The notes below the pieces were generated by a model. The model saw nothing but the letters and a program-made list of their open reading frames with translations, had not been told where the DNA came from and did no database searches. Below, piece by piece: positions 54,906 to 63,637 of a stretch of DNA of 64,000 nucleotides. Position 1 is the stretch's first letter. Each line of letters starts with the position of its first letter. Made by a program: the position numbers and the translations under genes. The DNA lies in NCBI RefSeq assembly GCF_030230605.1, contig NZ_JASPDO010000001.1:1-64000 (forward strand), in the 5' to 3' direction. This stretch comes from Brevibacterium sp. UMB1308A (GTDB lineage: Bacteria > Actinomycetota > Actinomycetes > Actinomycetales > Brevibacteriaceae).

Positions 54906-55814
54906 TTACGTTGCTTCGTTGAGCCCTAAGTGTTTTCGGGCGAAGTCGAGGGACTCCTTGAGCATAGCGGTGCGCGTGGATTTTTTGGCGACGAGCCGTG
55001 TGTTCACTTCGACAACAACGTCTCCGGACCAGTTGTGTTTGGCTAAGTATTGCAGGGTTTCTGCCACGGGCATTTTGCCACGCCCGGGCACTAGGTGTTC
55101 GTCACGCAGCGAGCCAGACCCGTCGGTGAGGTGGACGATTGCGAGTTTGTCCTGGATTTCCGCAACGGTTTCTAACGCGTTCATACCCGCGGTTGACGCG
55201 TGGGAAAAGTCGAAGGTCATGTGGTCATAATCTTCGTCTAATGGGTTCCAGTCCGGGTAGTACACCAGGACTTCACGCAGGCCTGCCCGCCACGGGTACA
55301 TGTTTTCGACTGCGATTTTCAGGCCAGTTTCTTTCACCAGTTCACGCACGCCGTCCACGAATCCGGTCGCGTAGTCACCTTGCCACCTAAACGGCGGGTG
55401 AAGAACAACGGACTCTGCCCCGCATTCGAGTGCGAGGTCGCAGGTCTTGCGTAGCTTTCGCCAGTGGTCCTTATCCAGCACTCCGGGTAAGAACAGCAGT
55501 GTGGGTGCGTGAAATGACACAACCGGTAGGCCGGAGCGGCGAATTTCGTTTTGGATCAACTGCGCATTCTGGGTGGTGCGGTTGTGGGTGATCATGATTT
55601 CTACCCCGTCGTATCCCAGTTCATGCGCCATGTTGAAGCACGTGGGGACGTCCATGGGGTACACCGAGGACGTGGATAAGGCTATCCTGATCCGTTCAGT
55701 TGATACGTGTTGGACCCCATGTTCGTACACGGGGTTTTTCGCAAAGTGTTCGCGGTGGCGAACAGAACTCTTCTTAGCTGAGTTCTTGCGTGTAAACGCC
55801 TTGCGGTGGGGCAT
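54906..55814 (-). CDS. TIM-barrel sugar phosphate isomerase/epimerase family protein
   Basis: Up to 302 residues; the AP-endonuclease-2 fold starts near residue 40 (RIRIALSTSSVYPMDVPTCF), with metal ligands in GYDGVEIMITH, HPPFRW, AVENMYP, TFDFSHAS and HLTDGSGS. The first 36 residues are basic and may be extra; no clear later start with a ribosome site is seen, so the true start is uncertain. A homologue sits between ppx and proC in mycobacteria (Rv0498). Substrate unknown. Confidence 0.82.
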   Translation of the reverse strand: MPHRKAFTRKNSAKKSSVRHREHFAKNPVYEHGVQHVSTERIRIALSTSSVYPMDVPTCFNMAHELGYDGVEIMITHNRTTQNAQLIQNEIRRSGLPVVSFHAPTLLFLPGVLDKDHWRKLRKTCDLALECGAESVVLHPPFRWQGDYATGFVDGVRELVKETGLKIAVENMYPWRAGLREVLVYYPDWNPLDEDYDHMTFDFSHASTAGMNALETVAEIQDKLAIVHLTDGSGSLRDEHLVPGRGKMPVAETLQYLAKHNWSGDVVVEVNTRLVAKKSTRTAMLKESLDFARKHLGLNEAT

Positions 55815-55826
55815 GGTTGATCGTGC

Positions 55827-56798
55827 TTATCGTGGGAGTGCTACAGCGGGGCGCGAAAGAGTTTCTGACGAGTCGAGCAGGTCGAGTTTCCGCATGATGA
55901 TGCCTTCACGCAGAGCCCATGGGGAAATGAGCATCGTGTCGATGTTGAAGATCGTGAACGCGGTTTCTGCCAAAACAGCACCTGCGAGCACTTGCCCTGA
56001 ACGCGACTCTGAAACGCCTGGGAGTTCAGCTCGTTGAGCGGCGTTGCGACTGGCCAGTTGGTCAATGATCCCGGGAAGGTCTTTGCGACGGAGCTGACGG
56101 GGAACGTAGATACCGCTACCGCTGGGAGCTGCTCCTCCTAGGCGAGCGAGAGACCGGAACGTTTTGGATGATCCCACGACGTTGTCGGGTTGACCGACGC
56201 GGTTGATGAGGCCTGCGTAGCGGCCGATGAGTTGGCGGGCGTGCCGGCGTAGCGCGGCAATTTGGTCGGGAGTTGTGACGTCTCCCCCGTTGAGAAACTC
56301 GGAGTACATGCGCCCGGCTCCCAGCGGGACGGACACGGCCGCGTCTGGGTATTCGTCCTGGCCGGCTGCCATCTCTAAGGATCCGCCACCAATGTCGAGC
56401 AAGAGCAGCTTTCCGGCCGACCACCCGAACCAGCGACGGGCTGCCAGGAATGTCACGCGGGCTTCGTCTTCACCGCTCATGACGTTGAGGGTGAGCCCGG
56501 TTTCTTTGTAGATCTTTTCGATGGTGGCTTCACCGTTGGGGGCATCCCGCAGGGCCGAGGTGGCAAATGCCAGGATCTGTTCGGCACCTTGGACTTCCGC
56601 GATTTCGATTGCTTCTTTGCAGAACTGCATGAGACGTTCACGCGCGTATGTGGTGATCGATCCGTCTTCTTTTAAGTGTTCTGCAAGGCGCAGTACTTCT
56701 TTGTGGGAAGTAGCTGGAAGTGGCGGTGCACCAACTCCTGCGTCTACAACGAGGAGGTGGATGCTGTTGGATCCGATGTCGAGGACGGCTAAACGCAT
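55827..56798 (-). CDS. ppx: Exopolyphosphatase / pppGpp phosphatase family
   Basis: 323 residues. Starts RLAVLDIGSNSIHLLVVDAG; the phosphate loops LAFATSALRDAPNG and LLLDIGGGSLEMA, and GEDEARVTFLAARRWFG are all visible. Short (single-domain) form as in actinobacterial Ppx1. It degrades polyphosphate ends and/or pppGpp. Upstream of the TIM-barrel and proC genes. Confidence 0.92.
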   Translation of the reverse strand: MRLAVLDIGSNSIHLLVVDAGVGAPPLPATSHKEVLRLAEHLKEDGSITTYARERLMQFCKEAIEIAEVQGAEQILAFATSALRDAPNGEATIEKIYKETGLTLNVMSGEDEARVTFLAARRWFGWSAGKLLLLDIGGGSLEMAAGQDEYPDAAVSVPLGAGRMYSEFLNGGDVTTPDQIAALRRHARQLIGRYAGLINRVGQPDNVVGSSKTFRSLARLGGAAPSGSGIYVPRQLRRKDLPGIIDQLASRNAAQRAELPGVSESRSGQVLAGAVLAETAFTIFNIDTMLISPWALREGIIMRKLDLLDSSETLSRPAVALPR

Positions 56799-56852
56799 AT
56801 GCGAAAGTTTACCCCTAGTAGTGCGGTCGTCTTGAACCGGCCCTGTAGCCCC

Positions 56853-57623
56853 TTAGTCCGTGGGCCAGTCGGTGCGGTTGATCGCGAAGTCAGGCGAGCG
56901 ACGTTCAAAGAACGCTTCTTGGCCGCGCACGATTTCCTCCGCGTAGGCGTCCCTCACCCAGCCCTGAGGTTCGAAGGTGTCACCGCGCAGAATCCGCTTG
57001 GCACCCGTTTGTGACAGGGCAGACCTACTGGCGATCACCTCGGCGCGCTCCTTGGCAGTAGCCAACGGATCTTCCGAAACCTGGTGGAAGAACCCAAGCT
57101 GGTTCATCTGATCGAAATCGACGATCTCAGCTGACAGAAGAATATAGCGGGCCCACGACGTACCCAGGATCTCTGCCAGCCGCTTGGTGGGCCCGGGCGG
57201 GTACACGAGCCCCAAACGGGCGGCCGTCACACCATAGATTGAGCCTGGCTTTGCAATACGCACATCGCACGCGGCCGCGATTTCTGTTCCGCCACCCACG
57301 CAGTTGCCTTCGATCGCGGCGATCGTGGGGATGTCCATGTTGGCGATGGCGTCTTCGGCTTGGGAGTTGGTCTGCCAGAACTCTTCCAGCGGCACGTTGA
57401 GGTCTTTGATGTCCGAGCCTGCCGAAAAGTGCCCGCCAGCACCTGTAATGATGAGCACCTTGACGTCCGGGTCGGTGTCAACTGCTTTCGCGATTCCGGG
57501 CAGCGCCTTCCACATTTCCCGTGACAGTGCGTTGCGCTTTTCAACACGCGAAATTGTCAGAACAGCGATTCCGTTTTCCACGCTGTACTCAAAACCTGGG
57601 ACGAGCGGAAGATCGTGCGTCAT
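56853..57623 (-). CDS. Enoyl-CoA hydratase/isomerase family
   Basis: 256-residue crotonase: oxyanion-hole stretches KRNALSREMW and GAGGHFSAGSDIKDL, and AIEGNCVGGGTEIAAACDVRIA. The second catalytic Glu of true hydratases appears to be replaced (VTAARLGLVYPPGP). Acts on an acyl-CoA, possibly in branched-chain or fatty acid breakdown feeding propionyl-CoA into the neighbouring methylcitrate genes; that link is inference. Confidence 0.85.
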   Translation of the reverse strand: MTHDLPLVPGFEYSVENGIAVLTISRVEKRNALSREMWKALPGIAKAVDTDPDVKVLIITGAGGHFSAGSDIKDLNVPLEEFWQTNSQAEDAIANMDIPTIAAIEGNCVGGGTEIAAACDVRIAKPGSIYGVTAARLGLVYPPGPTKRLAEILGTSWARYILLSAEIVDFDQMNQLGFFHQVSEDPLATAKERAEVIASRSALSQTGAKRILRGDTFEPQGWVRDAYAEEIVRGQEAFFERRSPDFAINRTDWPTD

Positions 57624-57683
57624 GGTGTCTCCTCGGACAAGGGCCGGTTACGGCCAGGAAAGTGGAAGTGGCGCTTACGCGAC

Positions 57684-57713
57684 GAGGCGGAGACCTCTGT
57701 AGATCTCCGCCTC
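57684..57713. terminator. Hairpin between prpC and the hydratase
   Basis: GAGGCGGAGA and TCTCCGCCTC are perfect arms around a 10-base loop, 16 bases past the prpC stop. The T-rich tail (GCTGCGTTTAGGGTTTT) is on the plus-strand side, so on the minus strand it is a weak or Rho-assisted terminator. Confidence 0.6.
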
Positions 57714-57728
57714 GCTGCGTTTAGGGTT

Positions 57729-58847
57729 TTAGCGCTGTGTTGGAACTTCGCGCTGAGCTTCACCGTGGTATGCACTCAGCGGACGGATCAGCGCGTTGTT
57801 TGCGTGCTGTTCCATGATGTGTGCGGTCCAACCGGTGATACGGCTCATCACGAAGATGGGCGTGAACTGTGGAGTGTCGAAGCCCATGAGGTGGTAAGCA
57901 GGACCCGATGGGTAGTCGAGGTTCGGGTAGATACCCTTGCGTCCCACGAAGTCCTCTTCGAACGTGTTGTACAGGTCCAGAAGGTCGTTTGCGCCCTTGA
58001 CCTTGACCATGTCTTCGAAGGCTGCGCGCATGGTTGGAACGCGCGAGTCACCGTTCTTGTAGACGCGGTGTCCGAAGCCCATGATCTTTTCTTTGTTAGC
58101 AAGAGCGTTGTCGATCCAGGCGGACGCCTTGTCTGCGGTTCCGACTTCTTCGAGCATCGCCATAACTGCTTCGTTGGCACCACCGTGCAGGGGTCCCTTG
58201 AGGGCGCCCACGGCGCCGGCAACTGCAGAGTGCAGGTCCGAGGTGGTGGAAGCGATCACGCGAGCAGTAAAGGTGGATGCGTTGAAGGAGTGCTCTGCGT
58301 ACAGGATCATCGAGATGTCAAAGCAGCGCACAACTTCGTCAGCTGGAACTTCGTCAAACACCATCTTGAAGAAGTTAGCCGCGTAGCTCAGGTCGCTGGT
58401 AGGTGCAACTGGGTCCAGGCCGTGACGACGACGGTGGTCGATTGCCACGATGGTTGGCAGCTGAGCGTACAGGCGCTCTGCCTTTGCCTGGTTAGCTTCT
58501 GGCGAGTTGTCTTCAGCCTGTTCGTCAACGGCACCCAGGTATGACACGGCCGTCTGAACAACGTGCATTGGGTGGGTGTCCTTGGGCAGGCCCAAGATGA
58601 TGTCAACGAGCTTCTGGTCGATTGCGCGCTGGCCGCGTTCACGGGCAACGAACTCTTCGAGCTGCTCAGCGTTAGGAAGTTCACCGTTCCAGATCAGGTA
58701 GGCAACTTCTTCAAACGAGCAGTTCGCTGCGAGTTCCTGAACCGGGTAGCCACGGTAGGTCAGCGAGTTGGTTTCCTGAACAACTTTCGAAACAGCGGTG
58801 CTGTCGACGACAACGCCGGCGAGCCCCTTCTTAATGTCTTCTGTCAT
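57729..58847 (-). CDS. prpC: 2-Methylcitrate synthase
   Basis: 372 residues of the citrate synthase family, short form. Catalytic regions HPMHVVQTAVSYLG, GPLHGGANEAVMAML, MGFGHRVYKNGDSR, and the arginine near FTPIFVMSRITGW. It condenses propionyl-CoA with oxaloacetate. The operon order D-B-C and the ATGA overlap with prpB support methylcitrate rather than citrate synthase. Confidence 0.93.
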   Translation of the reverse strand: MTEDIKKGLAGVVVDSTAVSKVVQETNSLTYRGYPVQELAANCSFEEVAYLIWNGELPNAEQLEEFVARERGQRAIDQKLVDIILGLPKDTHPMHVVQTAVSYLGAVDEQAEDNSPEANQAKAERLYAQLPTIVAIDHRRRHGLDPVAPTSDLSYAANFFKMVFDEVPADEVVRCFDISMILYAEHSFNASTFTARVIASTTSDLHSAVAGAVGALKGPLHGGANEAVMAMLEEVGTADKASAWIDNALANKEKIMGFGHRVYKNGDSRVPTMRAAFEDMVKVKGANDLLDLYNTFEEDFVGRKGIYPNLDYPSGPAYHLMGFDTPQFTPIFVMSRITGWTAHIMEQHANNALIRPLSAYHGEAQREVPTQR

Positions 58848-59749
58848 GAGTGGTTCTCCTGTGAAAAGTTGAATACGGCGGCGTCAAATTCGTTGTAAGC
58901 AGCGTAGTCAATCGTGTCGTAGAGGTCGGCACGTGTCTGCATGCCGTCGACCAACGACTCCTGTGTGCCTTCACGACGGATCACTTCGAGGCCACGTTTA
59001 ATGGCGCCCATAGCGATACGCAACGTGGTCACCGGGTAGATCACCAGCTTCACGCCAGCGTTTGCGAGCTGTTCGGTGGTGAACAGTTCGCTCTTCCCGA
59101 ATTCAGTCATGTTCGCAAGGATCGGAACGTCCAAAGCGTTTGCCATGGCTTCAAACTCGCCGAGGTCCTTCATCGCTTCAGGGAAGATGAGGTCAGCGCC
59201 AGCGTCGACGTAGGCCTTCGCACGGTCAATTGCCGCGTCCAAACCTTCCTTTGCGCGCGAATCGGTGCGCGCGCAAAGGACGAAGTTGGAGTCACGGCGA
59301 CCCTTGACCGCAGCGGAGATACGCTTGACCATCTCGGCGGTGGAAACAACTTCCTTACCGTCTAAGTGGCCACAACGCTTGGGGTTGACCTGGTCTTCCA
59401 AGTGCATTCCTGCAACGCCTGCATCTTCAAATTCCTGAACGGTGCGAGCGACGTTCATCGCTTCGCCCCATCCGGTGTCAGCGTCGATGAAGGTGGGCAG
59501 GTTGGTCACCCGCGAGATGTTACGCCCGTGGTCAACGACCTCGGTCAGCGTAGTCAACCCAATGTCAGGCAGACCCTGGGCTGCCGAGAACGCGCCACCG
59601 GAAATGTAGACGCCTTCAAAGCCAGCCTGCTCAATGAGCTGCGCGTTGATGGGGTTGATTGCGCCGGGGAACTGGACCAGTTTGTCACCGGCCAGCAGCT
59701 CCCGGAACTTCTCACGACGAACGTGAGCGGGAGTCTGTGCACCTAGCAT
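58844..59749 (-). CDS. prpB: 2-Methylisocitrate lyase
   Basis: 301 residues of the isocitrate lyase superfamily. Mg site DADTGWGEAMNVARTVQEFE, HLEDQVNPKRCGHLDGK with the catalytic Cys, and LCARTDSRAKEGLDAAIDRA. It splits 2-methylisocitrate to pyruvate and succinate. Start overlaps the prpD stop (TAATG). Confidence 0.95.
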   Translation of the reverse strand: MLGAQTPAHVRREKFRELLAGDKLVQFPGAINPINAQLIEQAGFEGVYISGGAFSAAQGLPDIGLTTLTEVVDHGRNISRVTNLPTFIDADTGWGEAMNVARTVQEFEDAGVAGMHLEDQVNPKRCGHLDGKEVVSTAEMVKRISAAVKGRRDSNFVLCARTDSRAKEGLDAAIDRAKAYVDAGADLIFPEAMKDLGEFEAMANALDVPILANMTEFGKSELFTTEQLANAGVKLVIYPVTTLRIAMGAIKRGLEVIRREGTQESLVDGMQTRADLYDTIDYAAYNEFDAAVFNFSQENHS

Positions 59750-61245
59750 TAGAAAATACCCTTCGATGTAATTTCTTCTGCACCGTCAACCACGAAGTTG
59801 AGCTGGCGAACTTCGTCGGCACTGAGGTTTGGCAGGTTTTCGGCGAGTTCGATGAAGCGGTTCTGCTCTGCTTCCGAAACGATGCCTTCTGCAAGCGTGC
59901 GGAACTTCTGAACGTAGTTTTCGCGGACGAACGGACGTGCACCGTGCGGGTGAGCGTCAGCCACAGCGATTTCGTCTACCTTGGTAGAGCCGTCCTTGAA
60001 CAGGATTTCTACGCGGCCACCGAATGCCAGTTCGTCTGGGTCGGTGGAGTGGTAGCGGCGAGTCCACTCTGGGTCTTCGCGGGTTTCGATCTTGTGCCAC
60101 AGTTCCACGGTTTCTGGGCGTCCAGCACGTTCAGGTGCGTAGGACTTTTCGTGGTGCCAGCCCTGGTCTTCCATGGCCACAGCGAAGATGTACATGATCG
60201 AGTGGTCAAGGGTTTCACGCGATGCCTTGGGGTCCATCTTCTGCGGGTCGTTCGCACCGGTACCAATCACGTTGTGCGTGTGGTGTGAGGTGTGGATGGT
60301 GATCTTTTCGATCTGGGACAGGTCGTCGATTTCACGGCCCATCTTGCGAGCCAAGTCGATGAGTGCCTGAGCCTGGTATTCCGCGGAGTGTTCCTTGGTG
60401 TAGGTATCCAGGATTGCGCGCTTTGCTTCGCCTGCGCCTGGCAGCGGAACGGTGTAGCGGGCTTCAGGACCAGAAAGGATCCATGCGATGAAGCCGTCTT
60501 CACCTTCGTAGATTGGGCTTGGAGCGCCTTCGCCACGCATAGCGCGGTCAACAGCTTCAACAGCCATCTTGCCGGCGAACGCAGGAGCGTGAGCCTTCCA
60601 GGAGGAAATTTCACCCTTACGCGACTGGCGGGTTGCGGTGGTGACGTGCAGAGCCTGACCAACTGCCTGGTAGATGACATCAGTTGGGAGGTGGAGCAGT
60701 GCACCGATTCCAGCTGCTGCAGATGGGCCCAAGTGAGCGACGTGGTCAATCTTGTGCTCGTGCAGGCAGATGCCCTTCACCAGGTCAACCTGGATTTCGT
60801 AACCGGTGGCAATACCGTTGACCAGGTCCTTACCGCCGATTCCCTTGTGCTGAGCAACAGCCAAGATGGCAGGAATGTTGTCACCTGGGTGGGAGTAGTC
60901 CTTAGCCAGGAACGTGTCGTGGAAGTCGAGTTCGCGAACGGCAACACCGTTTGCCCATGCTGCCCATTCAGGTGAAATGTGGGTGTCGTTGGAAACACCG
61001 AACACGGTGGCGCCTGGTTCCAGCTTGTGAGCCAGGGACTGTTCACGTGCGTGCTTAGGGGCCGAACGGAACACGGATGCGGCGGCAACAGCAGCGTTGT
61101 CGATAACGCGGTTGATCACCATGTCAGTGACATCGGCGTCAACTTCTACCGGGTCAGCAGCAACCTGAGCGATTTTGTATGCCAGCTGCTCTTCACGTGG
61201 CAGGTTTTCTGAGGATTTGTACGTACGAACTTCGTGATTGATCAT
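59749..61245 (-). CDS. prpD: 2-Methylcitrate dehydratase
   Basis: 498 residues, MmgE/PrpD family: [26 protein letters not shown] active-site region, [33 protein letters not shown], and [16 protein letters not shown]. It dehydrates 2-methylcitrate. ATG at 61245 chosen because GGAGA lies six bases upstream; the frame is open 11 codons further. First gene of prpDBC. No prpR or GntR regulator is adjacent in the window. Confidence 0.94.
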   Translation of the reverse strand: MINHEVRTYKSSENLPREEQLAYKIAQVAADPVEVDADVTDMVINRVIDNAAVAAASVFRSAPKHAREQSLAHKLEPGATVFGVSNDTHISPEWAAWANGVAVRELDFHDTFLAKDYSHPGDNIPAILAVAQHKGIGGKDLVNGIATGYEIQVDLVKGICLHEHKIDHVAHLGPSAAAGIGALLHLPTDVIYQAVGQALHVTTATRQSRKGEISSWKAHAPAFAGKMAVEAVDRAMRGEGAPSPIYEGEDGFIAWILSGPEARYTVPLPGAGEAKRAILDTYTKEHSAEYQAQALIDLARKMGREIDDLSQIEKITIHTSHHTHNVIGTGANDPQKMDPKASRETLDHSIMYIFAVAMEDQGWHHEKSYAPERAGRPETVELWHKIETREDPEWTRRYHSTDPDELAFGGRVEILFKDGSTKVDEIAVADAHPHGARPFVRENYVQKFRTLAEGIVSEAEQNRFIELAENLPNLSADEVRQLNFVVDGAEEITSKGIF

Positions 61246-61372
61246 GCGAGGTCTCCTTCGCGCGGGGTTTGTCCGCATTCGTATGTGGTGTCTACCACTC
61301 TATTACCTATGAGAAGCGCCTGAGCACTCGGCCCCGGATTGCGACCCCGAAGCCAGTGAGACACTTCACAAG

Positions 61373-61390
61373 TATCTCGATATCAAGATA
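61373..61390. promoter_or_regulatory. 18-bp near-perfect palindrome upstream of prpDBC
   Basis: TATCTCGATATCAAGATA differs from a perfect palindrome at a single base pair. It lies 128 bases before prpD and 46 bases past the convergent-side phosphatase stop. The TATCTTGA half-site resembles operators of several MarR-type regulators, so it is a candidate control site for propionate use. Confidence 0.5.
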
Positions 61391-61435
61391 AACGACGTGA
61401 TCGGCGTTTCCCAAATGCAGGTTGAAGGTGGGGTA

Positions 61436-62731
61436 CTACTTGCAGCCCCGGTTGGATGGGTCAGTGAGCGTGAAGCTGTCGAGCGTTCCGCGCTTCCCCG
61501 TCGTTGCCACTTCATACGCAGTCACGCGCAATGAGCAACGCTGAGCCTTCACGCCCACATAGCCAGGCACTTTGTTGCCTTTGGCCACAGCAGCCCAGTC
61601 AGCACTTTCCTTGTTGTTGTAGAACTTAGAACCGCTGGACGACGTCGCGGTCACGTAGATCGTTTCGCCCTTCTTCTTCACCTGCTTGCTACCACCGCGG
61701 GCACCAGCGACCTTTTGGCCGTCCCCGTTTGTCAAGTAGCTCCGGGTGTACACGTGATCGTGTCCGTTCATCACCAAGTCGACATCGGCCTCGGCGATGT
61801 ACTTCGGAAGCTCTTTGCGCAACCGCTTCACGTCAGCGTCGTCACGGTGAGGTCCAGACGAATACGGCGCGTGGTGGAAGGCGAGCACTGTCCAGTTTGC
61901 GTCGCGTCCTTGGTCAGCTTTGACGTCCTTGATGAACTGGCCGTGTTTCTTCCAGTTGGGGTTGTTGCTGTCCAGGACAATAAACAGCACACCTGCGTCC
62001 TTGTACCAGTAGTTGCCTGTGCCCTTTTGGTTGGGCTGACGGAAATGCTGATTGTGGCTGACGGGGTTCAGCATTTCGTGGTTGCCCTTGATCGTCATGT
62101 GCGGGAGTGTGCGCATGACCTCTGCGGCGAAGAAAGCGTCGTATTGCTTGCCCGCGCCAGTGTCGATCTGGTCGCCTAGGCTCAAGAGGAAGCGCGCGTT
62201 CGGGTGTGCCTTTGCGGCCGAGGTGACGGTCCGGTTCCAGCCTTCTGCATCGTTGGGTTCACCGTTGCCTGATCCGATCTGAGGGTCGCCCACGGCTAGG
62301 AACTCACCGCTGTTCGTGGAGAAAGACTTGGGGGTTGAGAACGTGTACACGTCCGACCAGCCGTTTTTATCGGAACCCACTTGATATGCGTACGTGGTGT
62401 TTTCTTTCAGTCCGGTCACGTGCGCTTGGTGGAAGAGGCGGGCACGGTCAATCGACACACCCGATTTTTCTTCATTGACCCGGCGCGCGTCTTCCGGAAG
62501 CTTGCCACGCACGAGGTCTTTTGCCGGCGCGATCTTGACGCTCTGCTTACCGACCTTCTTGGTGTACCACGTGAATGCGCGGTCGGTATTGCGGTCGCCT
62601 ACCTGCAGGCCGAGATTGTAGATGTCAGCCTTTTTCGTCACCTCGGCGTCCGTACCCAGGGCGGGGCTCAGACCACCGGCAGACAGTAGTGCAACGAGTC
62701 CGAGCGTGGTGGCAAGCGACGTGATCTTCAT
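61436..62731 (-). CDS. Secreted purple-acid-phosphatase-like metallophosphoesterase
   Basis: 431 residues. A signal peptide (MKITSLATTLGLVALLSAGG...) is followed by a fibronectin-like N-terminal domain (about 30-140) and a metallophosphoesterase domain with all five motifs: GDPQIG, GDQID, GNHE, FHHAP and GHDHVY. Probably frees phosphate from extracellular esters. ATG at 62731 chosen: AGGAG lies seven bases upstream and the signal peptide follows directly. Confidence 0.9.
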   Translation of the reverse strand: MKITSLATTLGLVALLSAGGLSPALGTDAEVTKKADIYNLGLQVGDRNTDRAFTWYTKKVGKQSVKIAPAKDLVRGKLPEDARRVNEEKSGVSIDRARLFHQAHVTGLKENTTYAYQVGSDKNGWSDVYTFSTPKSFSTNSGEFLAVGDPQIGSGNGEPNDAEGWNRTVTSAAKAHPNARFLLSLGDQIDTGAGKQYDAFFAAEVMRTLPHMTIKGNHEMLNPVSHNQHFRQPNQKGTGNYWYKDAGVLFIVLDSNNPNWKKHGQFIKDVKADQGRDANWTVLAFHHAPYSSGPHRDDADVKRLRKELPKYIAEADVDLVMNGHDHVYTRSYLTNGDGQKVAGARGGSKQVKKKGETIYVTATSSSGSKFYNNKESADWAAVAKGNKVPGYVGVKAQRCSLRVTAYEVATTGKRGTLDSFTLTDPSNRGCK

Positions 62732-62889
62732 TCGACAACTCCTCTGGGCAGGCGTATGTACGACGGCAAACATGGTGACTTTTCTGGGTTAACTGCGTTT
62801 AGCCTGCGGGTTACCCTCGCATGGACTTCTTCGGTTAAGGCCACGTGAGGCCATTACGCTGTGAGCGAAATCTGTGCGAAAATCGCTTT

Positions 62890-63429
62890 ATGACGCGCAC
62901 CGCTTTGGACTACGACGAAAACTGGCTCGAACCCGAAGAGCTCAACAACCTCCGGCGCAAATTGCCGCTTACATATGTGCACGGAGTGCCCGTTCAAGTG
63001 AGCGACAGTGGCGAGGTTGAACGGATTGGGCTCCTCCTGCGCACCCTTCCAGACCAGACCTTAGGGCGAGAAATCGTTGGTGGCCGAGTCCGCTTCCACG
63101 AAACCTTGCGGAACGCGCTCGCCCGTCACTGCGAACAGGACTTAGGTCCCCTCGCACTTCCGGTTTTTCCCACCTCGCTCACCCCGTTCCACGTGGCCGA
63201 ATACTTCCCCACGCAAGGCGTGAGCAAGTACTACGACCCCCGCCAGCACGCAGTGGCCCTGTGCTACATCCTGCAGGTGCGCGGTGAATGCACGCCCCGT
63301 CAAGACGCGTTGAGCTTTGACTGGTTCGCACCCCAAGAGCTTCTGCGCGACGACATCATCGCCGATATGTGCCACGGCCAGCACCACATCGTGAAGGCAG
63401 CCCTTGCGCACCTGGGGATCCTGCCGTAG
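62890..63429 (+). CDS. NUDIX-like protein (DUF4916 type)
   Basis: About 179 residues. LTYVHGVPVQVSDSGEVERIGLLLR and GREIVGGRVRFHETLRNALARHCEQDLG outline a NUDIX fold, but the canonical GX5EX7REUXEEXGU box is degraded, with no REXXEE glutamates. It may bind rather than cleave nucleotides. ATG at 62890 is chosen; an upstream open stretch of 15 codons lacks a ribosome site. Confidence 0.8.
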   Translation: MTRTALDYDENWLEPEELNNLRRKLPLTYVHGVPVQVSDSGEVERIGLLLRTLPDQTLGREIVGGRVRFHETLRNALARHCEQDLGPLALPVFPTSLTPFHVAEYFPTQGVSKYYDPRQHAVALCYILQVRGECTPRQDALSFDWFAPQELLRDDIIADMCHGQHHIVKAALAHLGILP

Positions 63430-63432
63430 AAA

Positions 63433-63450
63433 GCCGAGGCACACCTCGGG
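63433..63450 (+). terminator. Hairpin built from inverted CCGAGG units after the NUDIX-like gene
   Basis: GCCGAGG and CCTCGGG arms around CACA lie four bases past the stop codon; the following CGGTTCTGT is only weakly T-rich. It is notable because the stem is made from the window's over-represented CCGAGG core in inverted orientation. Confidence 0.45.
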
Positions 63451-63513
63451 CGGTTCTGTAGCCGGTTTCTTCTCAGGGTTTCTTCCCTCCTCTTTTATGT
63501 GTAATGTGTGATC

Positions 63514-63601
63514 CGCGACAGGGGAGCGCCAGAAGGGGCGCTGAGAGTGCTGATGCAGACCCTCGAACCTGATGCGGTTAGGACCGCCGAAGGGAGTCGA
63601 G
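63514..63601 (+). promoter_or_regulatory. TPP riboswitch (THI element)
   Basis: Conserved THI-box elements occur in order: GGGGAGCGCC, GCGCTGAGAGTGCTGATG, CAGACCCTCGAACCTGATG, and CGGTTAGGACCGCCGAAGGGAGTCG, with CGAC/GTCG closing P1. It controls the thiamine-transport gene starting 37 bases later; thiamine diphosphate binding should shut expression down. Confidence 0.95.
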
Positions 63602-63637
63602 TTTCTCTTTACCCCTCCTGAATCCTTGGGAGGATAC

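Noticed and set aside
57729..58847. Calling prpC a citrate synthase
   Set aside because: The family is shared, but the tight overlap with prpB and prpD supports the methylcitrate role.
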